Notes: generated from the letters alone by a model not told the origin. Counted from the stretch's first letter, positions 26,123 through 35,915 are shown. The stretch is 64,000 bases of DNA from Kocuria sp. (GCF_030530945.1 NZ_JAUMTZ010000007.1:72906-136905); one strand, 5' to 3'. Program-made: numbers and translations.

Positions 26123-28660
26123 CTAGGAGTTGACGGGCCGGTGGCCCGAGACGCGGTAGACGTCGTACACGCCGTCCACGCGGCGCACCTGGTTCAGCAC
26201 ATGGTCCAGGTAGCGGGTGTCCCCCATCTCGAACGAGAACCGGGAGATCGCCAGGCGGGCCCGGGACGTATGGACCTGTGCCGAAAGGATGTTCACGTGG
26301 TTCTCGGCCAGCACCCGGGTGACGTCGTACAGCAGGGACTTGCGGTCCAGTGCCTCCACCTGGATCTCCACGAGGAACAGGGAGGACTGGGTGGGCGCCC
26401 ACGACACCTCCTTCACGCGGTCGTCCCCGTCCGGGATCACCAGCATGTTGGCGCAGTCCCTGCGGTGCACGGAGATCCCGGAGCCGCGGGTCACGAACCC
26501 CACGATCTCGTCCGGGGGCACCGGGGTGCAGCACCGGGCGATCTTCACGTACACGTCCGACGCGCCCTGCACCAGCACCCCGGAGTCCGCGGCGCCGGCG
26601 CGCACCGGCCGGGTCACCCGGGTGGTCTCGGCCAGGTCCTCCTCGGTGCCCTCCGCGCCGCCCAGGTGCTCCAGCAGCTTCTCGACCACCTGGTGCGGGC
26701 TCACGGCGTCCGAGCCCAGGGCCTCGTAGAGCGCCGCCACGTCCCCCCGGTTGAAGTCCTGCGCGACCGCCAGCAGGGCCTCACCCGTGACCGTGCGCTG
26801 CAGCGGCAGGCGGTGCTTGCGCATGGCCCGGGTCAACTGGTCCTTGCCCCGCTCGATGGCCTCCTCCCGGCGCTCCTTGGAGAACCACTGCCGAATTTTG
26901 GTGCGCGCCCGCGGGGAGCCCACGAACGTGAGCCAGTCCTGGGACGGCGCGGCCTGCTCGGACTTGGAGGTGAGGATCTCCACGCGGTCGCCGTGCTGCA
27001 GCGGCGAGGACAGGGGGGCGAGCTTGCCGTTGACCCGTGCGCCGATCGTGCGGTTGCCCACCTCGGTGTGCACGGCGTAGGCGAAGTCCACCGGGGTGGA
27101 GCCCGTGGGCAGCGCCATCACCTCGCCCTTGGGCGTGAACACGTACACCTCGGCCGTGTTGATCTGGTACCGCAGCGAGTCCAGGAAGTCCGAGGAGTCC
27201 TTGGCCTCCTCCTGCCAGGAGACCAGGGAGCTGAGCCAGTTCAGCTCCCCCTCCTTGGCCTTGGGGGTCGCGGAGTTCGCCTGGTTGACCTTGTCCTTGT
27301 ACTTCCAGTGCGCGGCCACGCCGTACTCGGCCCGCCGGTGCATCTCGTGGGTGCGGATCTGGATCTCCACCGGGCGCCCGTTCGGTCCGATCACCGTGGT
27401 GTGCAGCGACTGGTACATGTTGAACTTGGGCATCGCGATGTAGTCCTTGAAGCGCCCCGGCAGCGGCCGCCACTTGGCGTGCAGCACACCGAGCGCGGCG
27501 TAGCACTCCCGCACCGAGTTCACGAGCACGCGGGCCGCCTGCAGGTCGTGGATCTCGTCGAAGTCCTTCCCGCGCACGATCATCTTCTGGTAGATCGAGT
27601 AGTAGTGCTTGGGGCGGCCCGTGATGGTGGCCTCGATCCCGGCCGTGTCCAGGGCCTCCGCGATCTGACCACGGATCTCCGCGAGGTGGCGCTCACGCTC
27701 AGGGGTGCGCTCCCCCACCATCCGCACGATCTCCTCGTACACCTTGGGGTACAGGGCCGCGAAGGACAGGTCCTCGAGCTCCCACTTGATGGTGTTCATG
27801 CCCAGCCGGTGGGCCAGTGGCGCGAAGATCTCCAGCGTCTCCCGGGCCTTGCGGCCCGAGGACTCGGAGGAGACGAAGCGCCACGTGCGGGCGTTGTGCA
27901 GCCGGTCCGCGAGCTTGATGACCAGCACCCGGATGTCCTTGGCCATGGCCACGACCATCTTGCGCACGGTCTCCGCCTGGGCGTTCTCTCCGTACTGGAT
28001 CTTGTCCAGCTTGGTGACGCCGTCCACGAGCAGCGCGACCTCCTCGCCGAAGTCCGCCCGCAGCTCGTCCAGGGTGTAGGAGGTGTCCTCCACCGTGTCG
28101 TGCAGCAGCCCGGCCACCAGCGTGGCCCCCGTCATCCCGAGCTCCGCCAGGATGGTGGTCACCGCCACGGGGTGGGTGATGTACGGGTCCCCGGACTTGC
28201 GCTTCTGCCCCTCGTGGTGGGTGTCCGCCACCGTGAAGGCGCGCTCCAGGACCGTGAGGTCCTCCTCCGGGTGGGTGTTCTGCACCGTGCGCAGCAGCGG
28301 CACGAGCACCGGGGACCCGGGCACGGACTCCCCGCTGAGCGCCGAGAGCGTGGAGCGCGTGCGCTCGCTGCGTCCTGGGAAGACCGCCCGTCCGAACACT
28401 GGACGGGACGCGGGGAGGACGTAGTGCGTGCCCCCTCCCCGACCGGCAACGCTTCTGCTCGCGGAGGGGGCGGGACGCTCACCGGACCCAGTGGCAGGGC
28501 CGGGTGCCGTGGGGCGGCCGGGCACGGAAGCCTGGGCGGGCGTCGAACCCGTGGCGGCGGCGGTGCGCACATCGGGCGCAGCAGCCGAGACGGGCGCCTC
28601 GGAGGACTGGGACGACCCCTCGGGGACGTCCTGCCCCCGGGTCTGGGACTGGCTGGGCAT
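26123..28660 (-). CDS. rel: Bifunctional (p)ppGpp synthetase/hydrolase Rel
   Basis: 845 residues from ATG 28660 with GAGGAGG upstream. Makes and degrades the stringent alarmone. Order: a disordered Pro/Ser/Ala N-terminus of about 110 residues, HD hydrolase (THHEGQKRKSGDPYITHP, LLHDTVEDT near 186-193), synthetase (GRPKHYYSIYQKM, RGKDFDEIHDL at about 364-374), TGS (VYVFTPKGEVMALP), a cysteine-containing helical region (ARCCTPVPPDEIVGFVTRG) and C-terminal ACT. The RGKDFDEI form fits the bifunctional Rel class. The unusually long N-terminus is the odd feature. Last gene of the yebC-ruv-sec series, 90 bases after secF. Confidence 0.95.
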   Translation of the reverse strand: MPSQSQTRGQDVPEGSSQSSEAPVSAAAPDVRTAAATGSTPAQASVPGRPTAPGPATGSGERPAPSASRSVAGRGGGTHYVLPASRPVFGRAVFPGRSERTRSTLSALSGESVPGSPVLVPLLRTVQNTHPEEDLTVLERAFTVADTHHEGQKRKSGDPYITHPVAVTTILAELGMTGATLVAGLLHDTVEDTSYTLDELRADFGEEVALLVDGVTKLDKIQYGENAQAETVRKMVVAMAKDIRVLVIKLADRLHNARTWRFVSSESSGRKARETLEIFAPLAHRLGMNTIKWELEDLSFAALYPKVYEEIVRMVGERTPERERHLAEIRGQIAEALDTAGIEATITGRPKHYYSIYQKMIVRGKDFDEIHDLQAARVLVNSVRECYAALGVLHAKWRPLPGRFKDYIAMPKFNMYQSLHTTVIGPNGRPVEIQIRTHEMHRRAEYGVAAHWKYKDKVNQANSATPKAKEGELNWLSSLVSWQEEAKDSSDFLDSLRYQINTAEVYVFTPKGEVMALPTGSTPVDFAYAVHTEVGNRTIGARVNGKLAPLSSPLQHGDRVEILTSKSEQAAPSQDWLTFVGSPRARTKIRQWFSKERREEAIERGKDQLTRAMRKHRLPLQRTVTGEALLAVAQDFNRGDVAALYEALGSDAVSPHQVVEKLLEHLGGAEGTEEDLAETTRVTRPVRAGAADSGVLVQGASDVYVKIARCCTPVPPDEIVGFVTRGSGISVHRRDCANMLVIPDGDDRVKEVSWAPTQSSLFLVEIQVEALDRKSLLYDVTRVLAENHVNILSAQVHTSRARLAISRFSFEMGDTRYLDHVLNQVRRVDGVYDVYRVSGHRPVNS

Positions 28661-28750
28661 GATCCGCGGCCTCCTCACCGTGGCCGCGCTGGCCGGGAAG
28701 GACACTGGCCTCTCGGCGCGGCTGAGGCACCAGTGTAGTGCCGCCGCGGC

Positions 28751-29785
28751 TCAGGCGGAGACGGGGTCCGCGCTCACGGGCGGCTCGTCCGTGGTGCGCT
28801 CGGCCAGGACCGTGCGGGACTGCTCCCGCACGCGCTCCTCCCGGTCCCGGAGCCACGAGTACAGCGGTGCCGCCACGAACAGGGTGGCGAGCGTGCCGAG
28901 GATGATGCCCACGAACAGCGACAGCGACAGGTCCTTCAGGGTCCCCGCACCCAGCAGGTACGCGCCGATGAACAGGATGGAGCCCACCGGCAGGATGCCC
29001 ACCACCGAGGTGTTGATGGAGCGCACGAGCGTCTGGTTCACCGCGAGGTTCACCTGCTCGCCGTAGGTCCGCCTGGCCCGCTCGGTGGGGGCCGTGCCGT
29101 CCAGGAGACCGGCTGTGTTCTCGCGCACCTTGTCGAAGACCACCACGGAGTCGTACAGCGAGTAGGACAGCACCGTGAGGAACCCGATGACGGCCGAGGG
29201 GGTGATCTCGAAGCCCACCAGGGAGTAGACCCCGGCGGTCACCACGATGGTGAACAGCATGGCCGCGATGGATGAGACGGACATCTTCCACGTGCGGAAG
29301 TACAGCGCCATCAGGGCCAGTGCGAGCACCACGAAGACCAGCAGTCCCCACAGCGCCTGCTGGGTGACGCCCTGGCCCCAGGTGGGCCCCACGAACGTGG
29401 AGGTCACCCGGTCCTCGCCCACGCCGTAGGCGTCCTCCAGCCGCTGCTTCAGCGCGAGGGTCTGGTCGTCGTCGAGCTGCTCGGTCTGCACGCGCACGGT
29501 GCCTGGCGCGATGTTCGTGACCGTGGCCTCCTGCGCGCCCGCGGTCTCCGCCACAGCCTTCTCGCCGGGTGCCACGTCCGTGGTCGTCGCGTCCGAGACC
29601 GTGAACTCCGAACCGCCGGTGAAGTCGATGCCGAGATTGAAGCCGCCCTTGACCACGGGGATCAGCACGGAGAGGAGCACCAGGGCCAGGGCCAGGCCCA
29701 GCCACAGCCCCCGCTTCTGCACGAACGGGTAGGAGCGGCGCCCGCTGTGCAGGTCGTTGCCGAATCGCGCAAGCCGGTTGCTCAT
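28751..29785 (-). CDS. secF: Protein translocase subunit SecF
   Basis: 344 residues. With SecD it uses the proton gradient to help the Sec channel finish export. The N-terminal basic segment is followed by membrane segment 1 (GLWLGLALALVLLSVLIP), then the family signature GIDFTGGSEF near residue 55, a periplasmic domain, and five more membrane segments with SYSLYDSVVVFDKVREN and QTLVRSINTS. ATG 29785 overlaps the secD stop (ATGA). Ends with an acidic tail. Confidence 0.96.
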   Translation of the reverse strand: MSNRLARFGNDLHSGRRSYPFVQKRGLWLGLALALVLLSVLIPVVKGGFNLGIDFTGGSEFTVSDATTTDVAPGEKAVAETAGAQEATVTNIAPGTVRVQTEQLDDDQTLALKQRLEDAYGVGEDRVTSTFVGPTWGQGVTQQALWGLLVFVVLALALMALYFRTWKMSVSSIAAMLFTIVVTAGVYSLVGFEITPSAVIGFLTVLSYSLYDSVVVFDKVRENTAGLLDGTAPTERARRTYGEQVNLAVNQTLVRSINTSVVGILPVGSILFIGAYLLGAGTLKDLSLSLFVGIILGTLATLFVAAPLYSWLRDREERVREQSRTVLAERTTDEPPVSADPVSA

Positions 29786-31740
29786 CGCTGGTCCTCCTCG
29801 GAGTCGGGCCGGGCGGCGGTGGAGCCCGCGCCGTCCTGGTGGTGGTCGGAGTCGTCCCCCGCTGACCGGGCGCCGCGCACCCGGGACGACGCCGCGGCGT
29901 CCCCGGGCCCGCCCTGCGCACCGCTCGCGGCGGCGGCACCGTCGGCGGAGGCACTCAGAGCGGCACGGCGGCGTCGTTCGGCGATGGTGAGACCGTCGTG
30001 CTCCTCCGGGGAGCGCAGGCGGCCGGCACCGCGGTAGAGCGGGACGGCGTCGAGCGCCTCGGGATCCAGCCCGGAGTGCTTGGCACCGGTGCCGAAGTAG
30101 CGGGTGCGCGCCAGCAGGACCATGACCGGGTGCGTGAACAGGAAGACCACCAGGAGGTCCGCGATCGCGGTGAGTCCCAGGGTGAACGCGAAGCCGCGCA
30201 CGTTGCCCACGGCCACGAAGTACAGCACCACGGCGGCGAGCAGGTTCACGGCCTTGGAGGCCAGCACCGTCTGACGCGCCCGCTGCCAGCCGTGGTCCAC
30301 GGCCGCGGGAATGGTCCGCCCGGCGCGGATCTCGTCGCGGATGCGCTCGAAGTAGACGATGAACGAGTCCGCCGTCTGCCCGATGGCCACCACGAGCCCG
30401 GCCACGCCCGCGAGCGAAAGGCGGTAGTTCGCGCTCCAGCCCAGCAGGGTGATCGCGAGGTAGGTGAGCACACCGGCCACCACGAGGGACGCGATGGTCA
30501 CGAGACCCAGCCAGCGGTACTGGAACAGCGAGTAGATGCACACGAGCGCCAGGCCGATCAGACCCGCGATGATGCCCATGCGCAGCTGGTTGCTGCCCAG
30601 GGTTGCGGAGATCTGCTGCTCGGAGTCGATCGAGAAGGACACGGGCAGCGCACCGTACTTCAGCTGCTGGGACAGGAACTTGGCCTGGTCCTCGGTGAAG
30701 TTGCCCGTGATCTGCGCCTTGCCGTCCGTGATCACGGCGTTCATGGTGGGTGCAGAGACCACGGAACCGTCCAGCACGATGGCGAAGCGGGAGCGCGGGT
30801 CCTGCTGCCCGCCCTGGCTCAGGCCGTACAGGCGCTCGGAGAGGTCCTTGAAGGTGCGGGTGCCCTGGTCGTCGAACTGCAGGTTCACGGCGAAGCCGCC
30901 CGTGGCGTGGCCCTGGGAGTTGGTGGCCTGCGCGTAGGAGGCGTCGGCGATGTCGGTTCCGGGGATCTCCACCGGGCCCAGGATGAACTTGGCGTTGCTC
31001 TCGGGGTCGCACGCCACCACGGCCTTGTCCTGCGGCTGCGACTCACGGTCCTTCTGGGGCTGCGGTGCGCTGCAGTCCAGGGCCTCGTACTTCTGGAAGA
31101 GCTCGCGGGTGACCCAGTTGGGGTCCGAGGAGTTCGTGGGCTTGGCCGTGGGCGCGGGGATGGACTTGGGGTCCGTGCGCTTGTCCTTGGGAGTGGCCGC
31201 CCCCGGGCCGGTGGTGATCACCGGCCGGAACGCCATCTGCGCCGAGGTCTGGATCAGGTCGCGGGTCTCGGAGGAGGGCACACCCGGCATCGAGACCACG
31301 ATGTTCTTCCCCGACTGGGTGGTGATCTCCGCCTCGGAGACGCCGGAGCCGTCCACGCGCTGCCGGATGATCTCGACCGCCTGGTCCAGCTGCTCCTGCG
31401 TGATCTCCTGCCCCGCCTGGTCCCCCTGCAGGGACGGCGAGAGCACCATCTGTGTTCCGCCCTCGAGGTCCAGCGCGAGCTTGGGGCCCCATCCGGTGCG
31501 GTCGGTGGTGGCACCGTAGACGAGCACACCCGCGAGCACCGCCGTCACGGCCAGCAGTGCCAGCAGCGCCTTCCGCGCGGACGACGCCGCCGCGGCCGCT
31601 CCCGAGCGCGGGCGCCGGGACCCCGAGCCGCGTCCCCGCCCCTTGGGCGAGCCGGCATCCTCCGGGGTGGTGCTGCGGCGGCGCCACCGGGAGCCGCGGG
31701 GGGTCCCGGGGTTCTGCGCCCTCTTGTTCTGTGCTGCCAT
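29782..31740 (-). CDS. secD: Protein translocase subunit SecD
   Basis: 652 residues from ATG 31740, with GGAGGACAG upstream. A basic, disordered cytoplasmic N-terminus of about 60 residues, membrane segment 1 (about 62-82), then LALDLEGGTQMVL, a large outer domain containing VDGSGVSEAEITTQSGKNIVVSMPG, a Thr/Lys-rich insert near the middle, and a C-terminal bundle of about five membrane segments with QTADSFIVYFERIRDEI. A Ser/Ala/Asp-rich tail follows the last segment. Sits between yajC and secF, the standard order. Confidence 0.96.
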   Translation of the reverse strand: MAAQNKRAQNPGTPRGSRWRRRSTTPEDAGSPKGRGRGSGSRRPRSGAAAAASSARKALLALLAVTAVLAGVLVYGATTDRTGWGPKLALDLEGGTQMVLSPSLQGDQAGQEITQEQLDQAVEIIRQRVDGSGVSEAEITTQSGKNIVVSMPGVPSSETRDLIQTSAQMAFRPVITTGPGAATPKDKRTDPKSIPAPTAKPTNSSDPNWVTRELFQKYEALDCSAPQPQKDRESQPQDKAVVACDPESNAKFILGPVEIPGTDIADASYAQATNSQGHATGGFAVNLQFDDQGTRTFKDLSERLYGLSQGGQQDPRSRFAIVLDGSVVSAPTMNAVITDGKAQITGNFTEDQAKFLSQQLKYGALPVSFSIDSEQQISATLGSNQLRMGIIAGLIGLALVCIYSLFQYRWLGLVTIASLVVAGVLTYLAITLLGWSANYRLSLAGVAGLVVAIGQTADSFIVYFERIRDEIRAGRTIPAAVDHGWQRARQTVLASKAVNLLAAVVLYFVAVGNVRGFAFTLGLTAIADLLVVFLFTHPVMVLLARTRYFGTGAKHSGLDPEALDAVPLYRGAGRLRSPEEHDGLTIAERRRRAALSASADGAAAASGAQGGPGDAAASSRVRGARSAGDDSDHHQDGAGSTAARPDSEEDQR

Positions 31741-31797
31741 CGGCTGTCCTCCGGGGAGCCCGCGGCCACCCGTGGGAACGGGGGGCCGCATGAGAAA

Positions 31798-31818
31798 CGG
31801 GCCGAGGTCCTCGGCCCG
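31798..31818 (-). terminator. Hairpin with T-rich tail between yajC and secD
   Basis: CGGGCCGA and TCGGCCCG pair around a 5-base loop, and on the minus strand the stem is followed by TTTCTC. It lies in the 95-base yajC-secD gap, 18 bases past the yajC stop, so it may partly terminate the yajC message and give SecDF less than YajC. Confidence 0.55.
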
Positions 31819-31835
31819 TGTCCCTGCGGGTGGTG

Positions 31836-32366
31836 TCAGGTGGTGGGGTTGTCGCGCTCGTCCCGCTCGCGGGCGTCGCGCCAGGTGCGGTGCTCCGTCT
31901 CCTCGGCGGGGCGTGGGGCCTCGCCGGAGCCGCGCACGGCCGTCCCGGTGCCGGGGGTTCCGGTTCCGCGGACGTCGGCGGCGGTGGAGCCGTCCACGTC
32001 GCCCTCGACCGGGCGGGCCTCCTGCGCGTCGGCCACCGCATCGGCGTGGGCGGGGACCACGGGGGTCTCGTCCACGACGGTGGTCACCGTCTGCGAGTGG
32101 ACTGTGACGAGCTGGCCCGGGGAGATCTCCAGGACGGCCTTGTTCTGCTCGCGGTCCATGTCCCGCAGCGTGCCGTACAGCCCGAAGCTGGTCATCACAC
32201 GCGTGCCAGGCTCCATGCTCGCCTGCTTGGCCTTCATCTCGGCCTGGGCCTTCTTCTGCCGGCGCATGGGCAGCCACAGCAGCAGCACCATGACCACGAG
32301 CATCACGGGGAGGAACCAGCCGGTTCCTCCGGTGGCGGCTTCCTGGGTCTCTGCGAGGAGGGTCAC
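31836..32366 (-). CDS. yajC: Preprotein translocase accessory subunit YajC
   Basis: 176 residues from GTG 32366; the family core is about 90, and the rest is a disordered acidic tail. One membrane segment (WFLPVMLVVMVLLLWLPMRRQKK, about 17-39) and the YajC core SMEPGTRVMTSFGLYGTLRDMD follow. YajC associates with SecDF. No strong ribosome site is visible. Between ruvB and secD. Confidence 0.93.
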   Translation of the reverse strand: MTLLAETQEAATGGTGWFLPVMLVVMVLLLWLPMRRQKKAQAEMKAKQASMEPGTRVMTSFGLYGTLRDMDREQNKAVLEISPGQLVTVHSQTVTTVVDETPVVPAHADAVADAQEARPVEGDVDGSTAADVRGTGTPGTGTAVRGSGEAPRPAEETEHRTWRDARERDERDNPTT

Positions 32367-32475
32367 GAAGTGTCCGTTCAGTCGGGAGTCGGTGGTCTCG
32401 CACCGGGCTCCCGCCCACGGACGCGGGCGGACGCGACCGGCGCGTCATCCGTGCCAGTTTAGGGGATGGATCTGG

Positions 32476-33576
32476 TCAGGCGCTGGACGAGTCCCCGGTG
32501 GTGGTGTCTGCGGCGAGGGCCGCCCGCAACGAGGGGTCCTTGAACGCCGCGTGCTCCGGGACGTCCAGGCCCAGGTGCTCCCAGGCGGCCGCCATGGCGA
32601 TCCGCCCGCGGGGGGTGCGCCCCAGCAGGCCCTCGCGGACCAGGAACGGCTCCGCGACGGTCTCGACCGTCTCGGTCTCCTCCCCCACGGCGATCGCGAG
32701 GGTGGAAAGCCCCACGGGCCCGCCGTTGAACTTGCCCACCAGCGCGGAGAGCACGTTGCGGTCCAGCCGGTCCAGGCCTCGTGCGTCCACCTCGTACATG
32801 TCCAGGGCCGAGCCCGCGGCGCGGGCGTCGATGCGCCCCACACCGTGCACCAGCGCCCAGTCGCGGACACGGCGCAGCAGCCGGTTGGCGATGCGCGGGG
32901 TGCCGCGGGAGCGGGAGGCCACCTCGCCGAAGGCCTCGGAGGTCATGTCCAGGTCCAGCAGCGCGGCGGAGCGGCGCAGCACGAGTTCCAGCTCCGGGAC
33001 GGAGTAGAACTCGAGGTGGCCGGTGAAGCCGAAGCGGTCCCGCAGCGGCCCGGGCAGCAGCCCGGCACGCGTGGTGGCCCCCACGAGCGTGAACGGCGGC
33101 AGGTCCAGCGGGATGGAGGTGGCGCCCGCGCCCTTGCCCACCACGATGTCCACCCGGAAGTCCTCCATGGCCATGTAGAGCATCTCCTCCGCGGGCCGGG
33201 ACATGCGGTGGATCTCGTCCAGGAAGAGCACCTCCCCGTGCGTCAGGGAGGACAGGATGGCCGCCAGGTCTCCGGCGTGCTGGATGGCGGGCCCGGAGGA
33301 GATCCGCAGGGGGACGTCCAGCTCCTGGGCGATGATCATGGCCAGGGTGGTCTTTCCCAGACCCGGGGGTCCGGAGAGCAGCACGTGGTCCGCGGTGCGC
33401 CCCCGCAGCTTGGAGGCCTCCAGCACGAGCGAGAGCTGCGCCCGCACCCGCTGCTGGCCCACGAAGTCGTCCAGGCTGCCCGGACGCAGCGAGGCCTCCA
33501 GCTGCTGGTCGTCGTAGTCCCCCTCGGCGCCCACCAGGCGCTGCGGGCCGAGGGATCCGCGCTCCTCCACGGCCAC
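32476..33576 (-). CDS. ruvB: Holliday junction branch-migration ATPase RuvB
   Basis: 366 residues from GTG 33576, chosen because GGGAGG lies 8 bases upstream; an alternative GTG at 33582 overlaps the ruvA stop (GTGA) but is too close to the site. AAA+ motor that drives junction migration with RuvA. Walker A GPPGLGKTT, Walker B FLDEIHRM, sensor GATTRAG, arginine finger RDRFG and a C-terminal winged helix with TPRGR are all present. Usual length 340-360. Confidence 0.97.
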   Translation of the reverse strand: MAVEERGSLGPQRLVGAEGDYDDQQLEASLRPGSLDDFVGQQRVRAQLSLVLEASKLRGRTADHVLLSGPPGLGKTTLAMIIAQELDVPLRISSGPAIQHAGDLAAILSSLTHGEVLFLDEIHRMSRPAEEMLYMAMEDFRVDIVVGKGAGATSIPLDLPPFTLVGATTRAGLLPGPLRDRFGFTGHLEFYSVPELELVLRRSAALLDLDMTSEAFGEVASRSRGTPRIANRLLRRVRDWALVHGVGRIDARAAGSALDMYEVDARGLDRLDRNVLSALVGKFNGGPVGLSTLAIAVGEETETVETVAEPFLVREGLLGRTPRGRIAMAAAWEHLGLDVPEHAAFKDPSLRAALAADTTTGDSSSA

Positions 33577-33578
33577 GT

Positions 33579-34220
33579 TCACCGCCTCCCGGAGGGTGCG
33601 TGGGTGGTGCCCTTGGAGGTGCCGAGCCAGGACAGCACGGCCCGGAGGATCTCGGCCACGTTGCCGGAGTCCGCGAGCTCGGGCTGGGTGTGCAGGGCGT
33701 CGTCGATGCCGCGGGCGGCGTCCTTCTCGCTCCAGCCGAGGCCGGTGAGGGCCTCCACCACCTGCTCGCGCCACACCTGCATCTGCGGCTCGGCGGGCTG
33801 CTGCGGGGCCGGCTCCGGGAGCACGAGCTTGTCCGCGAGCTCCAGCACGATGCGCCGGGCGGACTTGGGGCCGATGCCGGGGACCGCGGTGAAGGCCTTG
33901 TCGTCACCGGCGGCGATGGCACGGCGGAGGTCCTCGGGACCGAGCACGGAGACCGCCGCCAGCGCCGTGCGCGGACCCACCCCGGAGACTCCCAGCATCA
34001 CGGTGAAGATCTCCTTCTCGTCCGCGCCGGCGAAACCGAAGAGCAGCGGGGACTCGTCCTTGCGGGCGATGTAGGCCGTGTGCAGGTGCGCGGTGGAACC
34101 GACCCGCAGCGCCGCCAGCGTGTGGGGGCTGGCGTGGACCTCGATGCCGAAGCCCGAGACCTCCACCACGGCCAGTGCGGCACCCACGAAACGCACCTCT
34201 CCGGTCACCGAGGCAATCAC
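33579..34220 (-). CDS. ruvA: Holliday junction DNA helicase subunit RuvA
   Basis: 213 residues from GTG 34220 with GAGGGGAG upstream. Binds four-way junctions and loads RuvB. N-terminal OB domain (MIASVTGEVRFVG), two helix-hairpin-helix motifs (GVSGVGPRTAL, VPGIGPKSARRI), and a C-terminal domain III that contacts RuvB (EALTGLGWSEKDA). Same-strand order ruvC-ruvA-ruvB; the 254 bases upstream between ruvC and ruvA contain no gene. Confidence 0.97.
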   Translation of the reverse strand: MIASVTGEVRFVGAALAVVEVSGFGIEVHASPHTLAALRVGSTAHLHTAYIARKDESPLLFGFAGADEKEIFTVMLGVSGVGPRTALAAVSVLGPEDLRRAIAAGDDKAFTAVPGIGPKSARRIVLELADKLVLPEPAPQQPAEPQMQVWREQVVEALTGLGWSEKDAARGIDDALHTQPELADSGNVAEILRAVLSWLGTSKGTTHAPSGRR

Positions 34221-34461
34221 GGGCTGCTCCCCTCTTCCGGCCTGGGCCGGGGTCGTGTGGCACACGGGCCCGAACCGGCCCGGCCACCGTGCGGACGGTC
34301 TGCCGCGGGGTGGGCCCGCCGCGCGTTCGAACACGTGTGCGAATCGTTGCTCGTCACTGTAGCAACGGGCTGCGGCGGGCACGAGGACGGCTCGGCGGGC
34401 GCCCGCCCGTGTCGATCCGCACAGCCCTGGACGGATCCGGGTGGACTAGTGCGTCCGGTCC

Positions 34462-34497
34462 GAACCCGCCCGGTTCAGGCCCGTCCCGAACGGGTTC
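34462..34497 (-). repeat. Inverted repeat at the 3' end of ruvC
   Basis: GAACCCG and CGGGTTC are separated by 22 bases and overlap the last codons and stop of ruvC. Could act as a weak terminator in the 254-base gap to ruvA, which otherwise shows nothing recognisable. Confidence 0.25.
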
Positions 34498-35149
34498 CTC
34501 GAGAGGGCGCCCGGGACGCCGGCGTCCGTGAGGCACTCTCCGCACGCCGCCAGGCCTGCTGGGCGGGGGTCAGGGCGCCCGTGCGGGGCGCGTGCGCGGG
34601 CCGGGAGCCCGAGTGCGTGGACGTGCTCGCCGCGGCATTGAGCCCGGCCATCCCGCCGCGCCAGCCGTGGCACACGGCCAGCGCGAGGGCGTCCGCGGCG
34701 TCGGCGGGCCGCGGTGGTGCCTCGAGCCGCAGGATGCGCACGACCATCCGGTTCACGGACTCCTTGTCCGCGGAGCCGTCGCCCGTGACCGCCGCCTTGA
34801 CCTCGGAGGGGGTGTGCCAGGCCACGGGGATGCCCCGCCTGGCCGCCGCCGCGATCACCACGCCGGTGGCCTGTGCCGTGCCCACCACGGTGGGGGCGTT
34901 GTTCTGGGCGAACACCCGCTCCACGGCCACCACGTCCGGACGGAACCGCTCGATGAGCTCCTCCGCGGTCTCCATGATGGTCAGCACCCGCCGCTCCAGG
35001 GCCTCGTGGGCCCGGGTGCCGCTCACCTGCACGTGGACGAAGGTCCCGGTGCGCTGGGCGGACATGTCCACCACCGCGAAGCCGCACCGGGTGAGTCCGG
35101 GGTCCACCGCGAGCACGCGCTGGGACCCCGCGGGGGCGCCGGAGCTCAC
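34475..35149 (-). CDS. ruvC: Crossover junction endodeoxyribonuclease RuvC
   Basis: 224 residues; the family core is about 170-180, with an extra disordered C-terminal tail of about 45. Cuts Holliday junctions. The four acidic residues are in LAVDPGLTRCG (residue 16), VAVERVF and ADAADALALAVCH (two aspartates). GTG 35149 lies 4 bases past the yebC stop, so it is coupled to yebC. The tail is rich in Ser, Arg and Ala. Confidence 0.95.
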   Translation of the reverse strand: MSSGAPAGSQRVLAVDPGLTRCGFAVVDMSAQRTGTFVHVQVSGTRAHEALERRVLTIMETAEELIERFRPDVVAVERVFAQNNAPTVVGTAQATGVVIAAAARRGIPVAWHTPSEVKAAVTGDGSADKESVNRMVVRILRLEAPPRPADAADALALAVCHGWRGGMAGLNAAASTSTHSGSRPAHAPRTGALTPAQQAWRRAESASRTPASRAPSRGTRSGRA

Positions 35150-35153
35150 GCGG

Positions 35154-35915
35154 CTACTCGTCGTCCTCGAGCTGCGCCATGACGTCCGCGGGGATGTTGG
35201 CGTTGGAGTACACGTTCTGGACGTCGTCCAGCTCCTCCACCGCGTCCGCGAGCTTGAGGAACTTGCGGGCGCCCTCGACGTCCAGGTCCACGGACATGGT
35301 GGCCCGGAACTGGGGGTCGTCGTTGTTGTACTCCAGGCCGTTCTCGTCCAGCGCCCTGCGGATCGCGGGCAGGTCCGTGGCCTCGCTGACCACCTCGAAC
35401 ACGTCGCCCTCCTCGACGACCTCGTCCGCGCCGGCGTCGAGCACGGCCATCAGGACGTCGTCCTCGGTGAGGCCGTCCGTCTTGGCCACCTCCACCACGC
35501 CCTTGCGCTCGAAGAGGTACGCCACGGAGCCCGAGTCCGCCATGGACCCGCCGTGACGGGTCACCGCCACGCGCACCTCGGAAGCCGCGCGGTTGCGGTT
35601 GTCGGTCAGGCACTCGATGTACAGCGCGGTGCCCTGCGGCCCACGGGCCTCGTAGAGGATCTCGGTGTAGTCGATGGTCTCGCCGGTGAGCCCGGCACCG
35701 CGCTTGACCGCGCGGTCGATGTTGTCGTTGGGCACCGAGTTCTTCTTGGCCTTGGAGACCGCGAGCTCGAGCGCGGGGTTGCCGGAGGTGTCCGCACCGC
35801 CCATGCGCGCGGCCACCTCGATGCCCTTGATGTACTTGGCGAACGCCTTGGCGCGCTTGGCGTCGATCGCCGCCTTCTTGTGCTTGGTCGTGGCCCACTT
35901 GGAGTGACCTGACAT
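35154..35915 (-). CDS. yebC: YebC/PmpR family (TACO1-like) regulatory protein
   Basis: 253 residues with the diagnostic start MSGHSKWATTKHKKAAIDAKRAKAF and segments NPALELAVSKAKKNSVPNDNIDRAV and YEARGPQGTALYIECLTDNRNR. Family members have been described as DNA-binding regulators and, more recently, as translation factors that relieve ribosome stalling. It starts the yebC-ruvC-ruvA-ruvB group, the typical order in many bacteria. Confidence 0.95.
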   Translation of the reverse strand: MSGHSKWATTKHKKAAIDAKRAKAFAKYIKGIEVAARMGGADTSGNPALELAVSKAKKNSVPNDNIDRAVKRGAGLTGETIDYTEILYEARGPQGTALYIECLTDNRNRAASEVRVAVTRHGGSMADSGSVAYLFERKGVVEVAKTDGLTEDDVLMAVLDAGADEVVEEGDVFEVVSEATDLPAIRRALDENGLEYNNDDPQFRATMSVDLDVEGARKFLKLADAVEELDDVQNVYSNANIPADVMAQLEDDE

